The notes below the pieces were generated by a model, which saw nothing but the letters and a program-made list of their open reading frames with translations, had not been told where the DNA came from and did no database searches. This document shows positions 22,101-32,800 of a DNA stretch of 64,000 nucleotides, one piece after another. Every line of letters starts with the position of its first letter. The stretch's first letter is position 1. The position numbers were made by a program, and so were the translations under genes. Source of the stretch: Arenicola marina (lineage: Eukaryota > Annelida > Polychaeta > Arenicolidae); assembly GCA_964019135.1 (NCBI GenBank), contig OZ025249.1:37399759-37463758 (forward strand), given 5' to 3'.

Positions 22101-23574
22101 TACACTTAATATGGTATAAATGCAATTACGGATACATGTGATTAAGGAAGGTTTATTAACCAGCGAAATGCCAAACTAGGCCTAATATACCCACAGCGGT
22201 AGCATGAAATTGCTACATGAAACAGGCCTGGTTTGTGAGGCCAGAGATGGGCGGACTGGGCGACCAGTTGATCGAACATACCTGTCAAGTGGGTAAACCT
22301 CCCAACGGGCATGACCATAATGAATTAATGCCTCACAGAGCCCTTGTCGTGTCCCCAGCCAATTCATGGGTGGATCCGAGATGTCGTAAGAGGGAAGGCG
22401 GAGAGGGGAGGGGTTACCTATCTGGTTATAATGGTAGAACGAGGGCGGGGTGGTGGGAAGATAGGCGATCAGTCCTGCTCTGTGGTAATCGTAGGGCGTG
22501 GGAGGGGAAAATAAAGATATCTTCCCAGCCGCACCGACCAACACCTACTCCATACCTACCGTCACTAACTTTATCGATATTCTGCATTGAAATTGACAAA
22601 CAAAGGGCCGGAATCTCTGCTCAAATGTGTAAACACCGGCGGTAGTCACGCGATACGACGCAAAATTATGCATCCAAAATGTCATCAATGACAAGAAAAT
22701 GTCTCGGCCTTAAAGTGAGCATTAAACTCCTCTCTAACCATTCAGGCAAATAGGAAACAAGAAAGGCTATGCGGGCATAGACAACACCAAACATACGTTA
22801 TATCAGCGTAACTATGACCTGTATTACTTGAATATCAAATAGGCCTTTCTTATAGTTCTGGCTGTTTGATCGTTATTAACCTGTGTTCGCTTCCACTGGT
22901 CAGCCGGTCACATTTTTACGCCGGACGCGCAATTTGTCCACACAGACAAGGTTCAACAGATCCAGTACCTTTTCTTTCTCAAGGTGAAGCAATTTGTACA
23001 TGCATGATAATTTGTTTTGAAAATAATGCTACTTGGACGCAGGTGACAGACGCTGATTAAAGTAAAGGGACCGCTAGCATTAGAGCCACCAGGATTTGTT
23101 GTTAAAAAACGATGTGGTTTAAACTACAAGTAACAATCGGAGGGCGGGGGGTTACTTTTCCCTTGACATGGATAACAACTGTAAACAGCGCAATGCTGAG
23201 AATAATTACTTATAGGATTATGAAAATCTTAACAGGCTATGAGCGTGTGTTTTGTATAACATATTTACGGACTCTGTGTCTACAATTTCAACAAGGGAAT
23301 GTCTAATGCATGTTCTGGCATGTATTATCATGCAATGCCTGTGAGCTACAATTACTTAAGCAGCTCTCACAATGGTTGTTACAAGTTTCAATTTATTTTG
23401 CAAGGCTAGGTTCAATGGCAACAAAAATAGGCATTAACTTTGATTGCTATGTCTTGTTTATCAGTTATTATTTGGTCACCTGTCCTAAATATACCTGGGC
23501 GATCTCTATATCTTTTTTCTGACCAGGTTTGCTTCATGTTCCCTTTACACTAGAAAATAGTTCACCATGTGTAC
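19125..23574. other. Non-coding stretch, no gene recognised
   Basis: No coding segment recognised. At 20150-20215 GTGTGTgTcTGACACAGTGAC occurs as a short tandem duplication. AACAAAATGGC near 20333 and its inverse GCCATTTTGTT near 20511 form an 11-base inverted pair. A near-consensus CTCF-type word lies at 20668-20681. Confidence 0.5.
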
Positions 23575-23925
23575 GCACGTGTAGTTTGAGAGTTTCATAG
23601 TGGCGACGTGTGTGGCGTTGTTTTCAGCCTCTTATATAGCTCATCTCTAAAGGTGGTCGATATAGGAATCCCTTCGGAGATCCATTTGGAGCTAGTATGC
23701 TTATGCGTATTATTTCTCTACTTTTATGGGTAGATATTTCTCTTCGGAGGTTCGAAGAAAAGATTACAAAATATCATAATTATTATCCGGATTAGAGATG
23801 ATATTCTTGTCTCGTTTATTGTACATGTTAAGCGATTTTACTTCCTCTTTGAATTTCCCTACTGATTCCTTATCATACGTTTTTAGTGTAGTCACTTTGG
23901 CTTTACTGATATGCCAGCATTTGCT
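23575..23925 (-). mobile_element. LINE remnant: endonuclease-RT linker of ORF2
   Basis: Read on the minus strand, one frame gives NPDNNYDIL and then, beyond a stop, EEKYLPIKVEK (about 23790 down to 23718). After a frameshift the next frame gives KWISEGI (about 23687-23667) and FRDELYKRLK (23651-23622). This order, an acidic NYDIL block, a KYLP-like block, the WIT/SxGI motif and a basic YK-L block, matches the linker between the endonuclease and reverse-transcriptase domains of jockey/RTE-type LINE ORF2. Stops and at least one frameshift make it dead. It could belong to the same family as the remnant at 11509 but covers a different part of the ORF. Based on remembered motif patterns. Confidence 0.6.
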
Positions 23926-25049
23926 TGCAGCATTGGTGGGGATATTCAACAACACAGATTGCCTATGATAGACACTATCCTTTGACAGTCTAGCTAGTAA
24001 GGTCATTCTGTGGGGAAAAACTATTGTGACTCGTTATCATATAAATTATCTTTAGCGTACACGTTATTTTCATTATCTTAAGGAGATCAATGGTAAAATC
24101 ACCTGATGAAATCTTTGTTGTGCTTTTTCATGCAAATGAATTGTTTTGTCGACCATGTTGGTCACAATATTATGGCAAAGATTTTCATGTAAAGATATAT
24201 GAAGAGGCCATCGTGTGTACTGGACGCTTTGCCCTGTGATATTGTGTTGTGGCCAGCCATTGAGCTGACAGCGCAATACAACAGAATCCACTGATAGAAT
24301 GATCGTGGTTTGTGCTCCCGTAAGAAGCCATGTTCACCGCATCGTGTGGTGTTTGAGACCGGCGCTGGGGTTGTGATTCACTGACGATGAGCCTAGCTTG
24401 TTATCGGACGATCGGAGGCAGATGCTTCTAACAACAGCAGCAGGAGATTTATTGAAAACATCAGCCAATTATCGACCCCATCGGCTGCAGAAGCGTGGCT
24501 CTCACTGACTGATGTCGGCGTCGCGGAGCCCCCCCCCCCCACTCGATCCGCCTCCTTAAACCCCTCCCCGCCCCCCTCCCCCCACCCCTCCCCTCACCTC
24601 ACCATCCCCTCACCCATCTCCCACCCTGCCCCTCACCACCACCGCCATCCACGAACCAAGTCGCTATAGATGCATGGTGGCTCGAATTAACTGCCTGAGA
24701 CGTCTTGTAGAGGATTACTGTGATCGAGAGACCTGCAGTCCACACTTGCTAACACCACCTCCTGACCTCCCTTACATTTCTTCGGACACCACTGCCCATC
24801 GGGTTCAATTCCCCATCTGGAGTGTTCAGCTTCAACTCTGATCCGCAAATCGCAGGGTTTCGGCGGGATTGCTGGCGCAAGGGGAATCTGTTTTTTCAGC
24901 CCTGCCCAAGGGATGGAGGCACCAGACGAATGTTACTCTTGTTATTATTCCGGGAATATCAAAAACTGTGTCAGAACCGGTTGGTAAGATTTTCCCATCC
25001 GGCATAGGGGTGCGAAGTGGGTGGGCAAGGGGCCGTAGTGGAGCTGGGG
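23926..25049. other. Non-coding stretch with C-rich tract
   Basis: No gene recognised. A C-rich plus-strand tract runs about 24528-24650. A minus-strand open frame of 72 codons at 24073-24291 lies upstream of the LINE remnant and might be further decayed ORF2, but no motif supports this. Confidence 0.5.
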
Positions 25050-28000
25050 TCGGGAAGGAGGTTAGCAGGGGAGGCGTGGCTGTGCGGTTGGTGTAGGGGA
25101 TGGGGATAGCAGGGGAGGCGTGGCTGTGCGGTTGGTGTAGGGGATGGGGATAGCAGGGGAGGCGTGGCTGTGCGGTTGGTGTAGGGGATGGGGATAGCAG
25201 GGGAGGCGTGGCTGTGCGGTTGGTGTAGGGGATGGGGATAGCAGGGGAGGTGTGGTTGTGCGGTTGGTGTAGGGGATGGGGATAGCAGGGGAGGCGTGGC
25301 TGTGCGGTTGGTGTAGGGGATGGGGATAGCAAGGAAGGTGTGGCTGTGCGGTTGTTGTAGGGGATGGGGATAGCAGGGGAGGCGTGGCTGTGCGGTTGGT
25401 GTAGGGGATGGGGATAGCAAGGAAGGTGTGGCTGTGCGGTTGGTGTAGGGGATGGGGATAGCAGGGGAGGCGTGGCTGTGCGGTTGGTGTAGGGGATGGG
25501 GATAGCAAGGAAGGTGTGGCTGTGCGGTTGTTGTAGGGGATGGGGATAGCAGGGGAGGCGTGGCTGTGCGGTTGGTGTAGGGGATGGGGATAGCAGGGGA
25601 GGTGTGGTTGTGCGGTTGGTGTAGGGGATGGGGATAGCAGGGGAGGCGTGGCTGTGCGGTTGGTGTAGGGGATGGGGATAGCAAGGAAGGTGTGGCTGTG
25701 CGGTTGTTGTAGGGGATGGGGATAGCAGGGGAGGCGTGGCTGTGCGGTTGGTGTAGGGGATGGGGATAGCAGGGGAGGTGTGGTTGTGCGGTTGGTGTAG
25801 GGGATGGGGATAGCAGGGGAGGCGTGGCTGTGCGGTTGGTGTAGGGGATGGGGATAGCAGGGGAGGCGTGGCTGTGCGGTTGGTGTAGGGGATGGGGATA
25901 GCAGGGGAGGTGTGGTTGTGCGGTTGGTGTAGGGGATGGGGATAGCAGGGGAGGCGTGGCTGTGCGGTTGGTGTAGGGGATGGGGATAGCAAGGAAGGTG
26001 TGGCTGTGCGGTTGTTGTAGGGGATGGGGATAGCAGGGGAGGCGTGGCTGTGCGGTTGGTGTAGGGGATGGGGATAGCAAGGAAGGTGTGGCTGTGCGGT
26101 TGGTGTAGGGGATGGGGATAGCAGGGGAGGCGTGGCTGTGCGGTTGGTGTAGGGGATGGGGATAGCAAGGAAGGTGTGGCTGTGCGGTTGTTGTAGGGGA
26201 TGGGGATAGCAGGGGAGGCGTGGCTGTGCGGTTGGTGTAGGGGATGGGGATAGCAGGGGAGGTGTGGTTGTGCGGTTGGTGTAGGGGATGGGGATAGCAG
26301 GGGAGGCGTGGCTGTGCGGTTGGTGTAGGGGATGGGGATAGCAAGGAAGGTGTGGCTGTGCGGTTGTTGTAGGGGATGGGGATAGCAGGGGAGGCGTGGC
26401 TGTGCGGTTGGTGTAGGGGATGGGGATAGCAGGGGAGGTGTGGTTGTGCGGTTGGTGTAGGGGATGGGGATAGCAGGGGAGGCGTGGCTGTGCGGTTGGT
26501 GTAGGGGATGGGGATAGCAGGGGAGGCGTGGCTGTGCGGTTGGTGTAGGGGATGGGGATAGCAGGGGAGGTGTGGTTGTGCGGTTGTTGTAGGGGATGGG
26601 GATAGCAAGGAAGGTGTGGTTGTGCGGTTGTTGTAGGGGATGGGGATAGCAAGGAAGGTGTGGTTGTGCGGTTGGTGCTGGAGATGAGGATAGCTGGGGA
26701 GGTGTGGTTGTGCGGTTGGTGCTGGAGATGAGGATAGCTGGGGAGGTGTGGTTGTGCGGTTGTTGTAGGGGATGGGGATAGCAGGGGAGGTGTGGTTGTG
26801 CGGTTGTTGTAGGGGATGGGGATAGCAGGGGAGGTGTGGTTGTGCGGTTGTTGTAGGGGATGGGGATAGCAGGGGAGGTGTGGTTGTGCGGTTGTTGTAG
26901 GGGATGGGGATAGCAGGGGAGGTGTGGTTGTGCGGTTGTTGTAGGGGATGGGGATAGCAGGGGAGGTGTGGTTGTGCGGTTGTTGTAGGGGATGGGGATA
27001 GCAGGGGAGGTGTGGTTGTGCGGTTGTTGTAGGGGATGGGGATAGCAGGGGAGGTGTGGTTGTGCGGTTGTTGTAGGGGATGGGGATAGCAGGGGAGGTG
27101 TGGTTGTGCGGTTGTTGTAGGGGATGGGGATAGCAGGGGAGGCGTGGCTGTGCGGTTGGTGTAGGGGATGGGGATAGCAGGGGAGGCGTGGCTGTGCGGT
27201 TGGTGTAGGGGATGGGGATAGCAGGGGAGGTGTGGTTGTGCGGTTGGTGTAGGGGATGGGGATAGCAGGGGAGGCGTGGCTGTGCGGTTGGTGTAGGGGA
27301 TGGGGATAGCAAGGAAGGTGTGGCTGTGCGGTTGTTGTAGGGGATGGGGATAGCAGGGGAGGCGTGGCTGTGCGGTTGGTGTAGGGGATGGGGATAGCAA
27401 GGAAGGTGTGGCTGTGCGGTTGGTGTAGGGGATGGGGATAGCAGGGGAGGCGTGGCTGTGCGGTTGGTGTAGGGGATGGGGATAGCAAGGAAGGTGTGGC
27501 TGTGCGGTTGTTGTAGGGGATGGGGATAGCAGGGGAGGCGTGGCTGTGCGGTTGGTGTAGGGGATGGGGATAGCAGGGGAGGTGTGGTTGTGCGGTTGGT
27601 GTAGGGGATGGGGATAGCAGGGGAGGCGTGGCTGTGCGGTTGGTGTAGGGGATGGGGATAGCAAGGAAGGTGTGGCTGTGCGGTTGTTGTAGGGGATGGG
27701 GATAGCAGGGGAGGCGTGGCTGTGCGGTTGGTGTAGGGGATGGGGATAGCAGGGGAGGTGTGGTTGTGCGGTTGGTGTAGGGGATGGGGATAGCAGGGGA
27801 GGCGTGGCTGTGCGGTTGGTGTAGGGGATGGGGATAGCAGGGGAGGCGTGGCTGTGCGGTTGGTGTAGGGGATGGGGATAGCAGGGGAGGTGTGGTTGTG
27901 CGGTTGTTGTAGGGGATGGGGATAGCAAGGAAGGTGTGGTTGTGCGGTTGTTGTAGGGGATGGGGATAGCAAGGAAGGTGTGGTTGTGCGGTTGGTGCTG

Positions 28001-29620
28001 GAGATGAGGATAGCTGGGGAGGTGTGGTTGTGCGGTTGGTGCTGGAGATGAGGATAGCTGGGGAGGTGTGGTTGTGCGGTTGTTGTAGGGGATGGGGATA
28101 GCAGGGGAGGTGTGGTTGTGCGGTTGTTGTAGGGGATGGGGATAGCAGGGGAGGTGTGGTTGTGCGGTTGTTGTAGGGGATGGGGATAGCAGGGGAGGTG
28201 TGGTTGTGCGGTTGTTGTAGGGGATGGGGATAGCAGGGGAGGTGTGGTTGTGCGGTTGTTGTAGGGGATGGGGATAGCAGGGGAGGTGTGGTTGTGCGGT
28301 TGTTGTAGGGGATGGGGATAGCAGGGGAGGTGTGGTTGTGCGGTTGTTGTAGGGGATGGGGATAGCAGGGGAGGTGTGGTTGTGCGGTTGTTGTAGGGGA
28401 TGGGGATAGCAGGGGAGGTGTGGTTGTGCGGTTGTTGTAGGGGATGGGGATAGCAGGGGAGGCGTGGCTGTGCGGTTGGTGTAGGGGATGGGGATAGCAG
28501 GGGAGGCGTGGCTGTGCGGTTGGTGTAGGGGATGGGGATAGCAGGGGAGGTGTGGTTGTGCGGTTGGTGTAGGGGATGGGGATAGCAGGGGAGGCGTGGC
28601 TGTGCGGTTGGTGTAGGGGATGGGGATAGCAAGGAAGGTGTGGCTGTGCGGTTGTTGTAGGGGATGGGGATAGCAGGGGAGGCGTGGCTGTGCGGTTGGT
28701 GTAGGGGATGGGGATAGCAAGGAAGGTGTGGCTGTGCGGTTGGTGTAGGGGATGGGGATAGCAGGGGAGGCGTGGCTGTGCGGTTGGTGTAGGGGATGGG
28801 GATAGCAAGGAAGGTGTGGCTGTGCGGTTGTTGTAGGGGATGGGGATAGCAGGGGAGGCGTGGCTGTGCGGTTGGTGTAGGGGATGGGGATAGCAGGGGA
28901 GGTGTGGTTGTGCGGTTGGTGTAGGGGATGGGGATAGCAGGGGAGGCGTGGCTGTGCGGTTGGTGTAGGGGATGGGGATAGCAAGGAAGGTGTGGCTGTG
29001 CGGTTGTTGTAGGGGATGGGGATAGCAGGGGAGGCGTGGCTGTGCGGTTGGTGTAGGGGATGGGGATAGCAGGGGAGGTGTGGTTGTGCGGTTGGTGTAG
29101 GGGATGGGGATAGCAGGGGAGGCGTGGCTGTGCGGTTGGTGTAGGGGATGGGGATAGCAGGGGAGGCGTGGCTGTGCGGTTGGTGTAGGGGATGGGGATA
29201 GCAGGGGAGGTGTGGTTGTGCGGTTGTTGTAGGGGATGGGGATAGCAAGGAAGGTGTGGTTGTGCGGTTGTTGTAGGGGATGGGGATAGCAAGGAAGGTG
29301 TGGTTGTGCGGTTGGTGCTGGAGATGAGGATAGCTGGGGAGGTGTGGTTGTGCGGTTGGTGCTGGAGATGAGGATAGCTGGGGAGGTGTGGTTGTGCGGT
29401 TGTTGTAGGGGATGGGGATAGCAGGGGAGGTGTGGTTGTGCGGTTGTTGTAGGGGATGGGGATAGCAGGGGAGGTGTGGTTGTGCGGTTGTTGTAGGGGA
29501 TGGGGATAGCAGGGGAGGTGTGGTTGTGCGGTTGTTGTAGGGGATGGGGATAGCAGGGGAGGTGTGGTTGTGCGGTTGTTGTAGGGGATGGGGATAGCAG
29601 GGGAGGTGTACCAGTGCGGT
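25050..29620. repeat. 44-bp G-rich minisatellite with 1320-bp higher-order period
   Basis: The unit is GGGGATGGGGATAGCAGGGG followed by AGGcGTGGcTGTGCGGTTGg and TGTA, 44 bases; about 104 copies. Diagnostic positions (c/t in GGcGTGGcTG, CAGGGG versus CAAGGA, GGTGTA versus TTGTA, GCTGGAGATGAGG) show that 25921, 27241 and 28561 begin the same unit order. The blocks at 26581, 27901 and 29221 also match, giving a period of 1320 bases (30 units). A 660-base (15-unit) duplication is seen between 25261 and 25921. The plus strand has three runs of four guanines per unit. The minus strand has no stop in any frame, producing three overlapping open frames of 1248-1635 codons that are the same 44-residue repeat. 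Confidence 0.97.
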
Positions 29621-29862
29621 TGATGTAGGGAATGAGGATAGCCGAAGATGTGTAGCAGTGCGGTTGGTGCAGGGAATGACGATAGCAGGGGAGGTGTAGG
29701 AGTGCGGTTGGTGCAGGGAATGACGATAGCAGGGGAGGTGTAGCAGTGCGGTTGGTGCAGGGAATGACGATAGCAGGGGAGGTGTAGCAGTGCGGTTGGT
29801 GTAGTAGTGCGATTGGTGTAGGGGATGAGGACAGCAGGGGAGGTGAGGTAGAGGGTGGAAAG
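29610..29862. repeat. Diverged right edge of the 44-bp array
   Basis: Five or so units keep GTGCGGTTGgTG and GATAGCAGGGGAGGTGTA but carry private changes not seen inside: AGCAGTGCGG in place of GTTGTGCGG, and GCAGGGAATGACGATAGC. They show the usual pattern of older, unhomogenised units at an array edge. Similarity ends near 29862. Confidence 0.9.
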
Positions 29863-32800
29863 GGGTTACCATGCTCACACCTCGTGGTGATACCCGGATA
29901 ATAATTTCAGACCTATTTCACAACTATACTGCCCTGCGTCCCAGTGACCTTCCTTGCTCCGGTCAACATCCAATGGCGCATCCAATGACTGCCCACCGTC
30001 CCACCACGTCCCCCACCCCCCTACCATTAAACTGCTACCATTGAGGTCGACTATAGTCCGCACCCCCTCCTCCCACTGCACTGATACCAATCCCTATGTA
30101 TATCGGGGATACGCTAGCCGTGACAACACTTGTTCGTCCCCACCTTAACCAGCAGTCAGATCGGAGCGTGAGTAGTGAGAGCACCACCCCCCCCCCACCA
30201 CCCCCACTCCACACACCCACCCACTCACCAAACCCGCTTCACGAAACCTTGATCCATCGCCTGGTTACCAATAAATCTATAACATTCGTTGATTCCTCTG
30301 ATCATTATATTGCGATCAGTTGCTGATGCTATACTTAATTAAAGATGCACCCTAGCTTTCCCATGCAGTACATATTTTCTATTTTCAAGTTTCAATTCCT
30401 TCTAGTCACGAGAGCAGAGGAGTCAGTTACACGGATTAAATTGCCACAAAATGGCGCAACTTTATTTGTCCCATTAGTCTGTCGTCTGCTGGTTACTTCC
30501 GGCCACATTTATAAACGAACAGATCCCGGATGCATCGACTTCCGGTCTTCCCCAAGAAAGAAATTTCCATCGTCGTCGAGAAAAAAAATACTGAAATGTT
30601 AGGCACACCCATTAATCCTGACGATACATAATGCCGAAAAGAATAACGCAAAGTAGGTAGATCGAATGGAATTACCGGCATTTAAATGTTCTGAGGTTAT
30701 ATGTTGTTCTTTTATGGGGGGGGGGAAGGGGTAAAAAGCGAGCAAACATTGTCACGATGCCTAGGCGGGCAAATGCCACAACAAAACCGATGTAGGTTTT
30801 TAGCGGTTTATCGGGGGCCTTTCTCATAGGTGAGTATTCTGAAACCAGGAGCCTAGTGGCAAAACTAGGGCACTCATCGACTGTCTCGGCGGTTGCTAAT
30901 GGCTGCTGTGCCCCATGTGAGAACGAGGCACAAAGGAACACAAAGTGATGGCATTGATTGACCCTACAGAGATGGCAGACAAACATGTCGTTTTCCGTTC
31001 TCAGGTGGTCTGGAAGGATGTCGCGCCACTATAGCTTGAGGAGGGACAGCACCGCAGGGTTTCTGGCTTGGGTATATATCAGTATATATCTCGGCCAGTA
31101 TGTCACCACGGACATCATAGCAACAGTTTATTGTTGATGGGATGGCCACGTAGACAAGATGCCAAGGATAAAATGCCCAAATAGATATTGAAATTGCGCA
31201 GCAATGACTTGAGATATAATATGGTGCAAAAATAGGTCCATGTCACAAAGTGGATTGTTGCAGCATAAATTCAGCAAAAACATAAAGCTCCATTTAAAAG
31301 ATGACTTCACCATTTTTTATATTAGTTGATGCATTTCATGAATATCGTGATGTCGTCATCAGATGACATCATATTCTACACAGCCGATATTTCATTTATG
31401 TAAAGGAAAGGTTGTCTTTTGGGTGGAATTTACACAAGCTCATAAATACTATACATGTTAGGCCAATTATCTGGGAAGATTACATTTATCTCAATTGAAA
31501 CATTCAAAATAACACCAAAACACCTCTAAAAACGCTCTGCGCCAGTTATGTTTTTCCAACATGGCGTATATTTGCGAAGTGATGTGTAGGTTTGGCTCGG
31601 CCTTATCACCAGTGACGTTACATCATGATATAGTGGACGCCCGTATCATCGAGAAGACGTGTTAATCCCCCCCCCTCTCCCTCCTCACTTCCCATACAGG
31701 CATTCTGTTCTCCCTTGTCCTAATCTCCCCACATGGCTTGTCCACCGCTCAACATGAAGCCATGGTTTCGCAGCCCGATGGGTCCATATAAATGCTATTC
31801 AGCGTGACATGGTCCTCATATCGCCCCAGCCACGACACCCGCAAGACGACATAATGATCTACATCTATTCAATGACATGCATTGTCAACAATACCATTGC
31901 ATACGACGTACCTGTCAATGATTGGCGAGTGGTGGTCACTGTGTAAACAGCTACGGTTCACATCGGACCGATGGCCAAGGTAAACAACAGCCGTCTGAGC
32001 CAATACGTACTATACTGGTTGGCTACGTTGAGACATCCCGTAACAATAGTACAAGACAGAGATGTGTATTACCTAGGCCACAGATGCGTCTGAAATATCA
32101 CATGAACAATAGATTTACGGACAGATCCGGACAGACGCGAAGCATGATATATTCATGGAAAGTTGTTGTGTCCCATTCAGTATAACCATTTGGGGTTGGA
32201 TTTCGCTTTACGCAGGTTGAGGTTTGGGTAGGTCCTGCCGTACTGTCTAGTGAATGTGCTGGATACAAATTGGCATCAGGGTCACGACAATTAACAATCA
32301 AGAGAAGGATTGGTCTCAAGTATGGTTGAATGCAACCTGCCATTACTGTTCCATCGAGCGCCCTGCAGACAAGGACCGATCCCGCATCCAGGCCAAGTGT
32401 TAGAGAGGGGGGTCACTTTGGATGGTGAGAGTATGGGGGTTCCAAAAAGTCAGGAGATTCAGAAAAGAAAAAGGAGGCGGGATCCACGCATTATACGTAC
32501 ATTTTACGCCGACGAAAGATGGCGTCCTCCTTTTCTGAAAAAAGGTTGGAGGGGTGGACCTTACCGCTGCTCCTTATCCCTCTACAGCCTAATTTCCATG
32601 GAGCCGCCATTGACATGTCCTCTACTACAGCGCCAGGCGCCAGACCCAGGACAGACAAAATATACACCAGTTGTGATCACGAAGGTCCACTTACCGGGTT
32701 GACGCATATACCAGCAACCCCCCCCCCCCGCCCCCCCCCCGCCCCCACCCCCGCCTCCGTGCCAGAGTCATTCTACGTGTTTTAGGTCGGTTGTTCATGC

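Noticed and set aside
25050..29862. Telomeric or subtelomeric TTAGGG-type repeat
   Set aside because: G-rich, but no TTAGGG or variant telomere unit; the 44-base period is unrelated.
24832..29878. Three giant minus-strand open frames (1248-1635 codons)
   Set aside because: They coincide exactly with the 44-bp array, overlap one another in three frames, and translate to the same 44-residue period. No signal peptide, domain or splice structure; a stop-free repeat explains all three.
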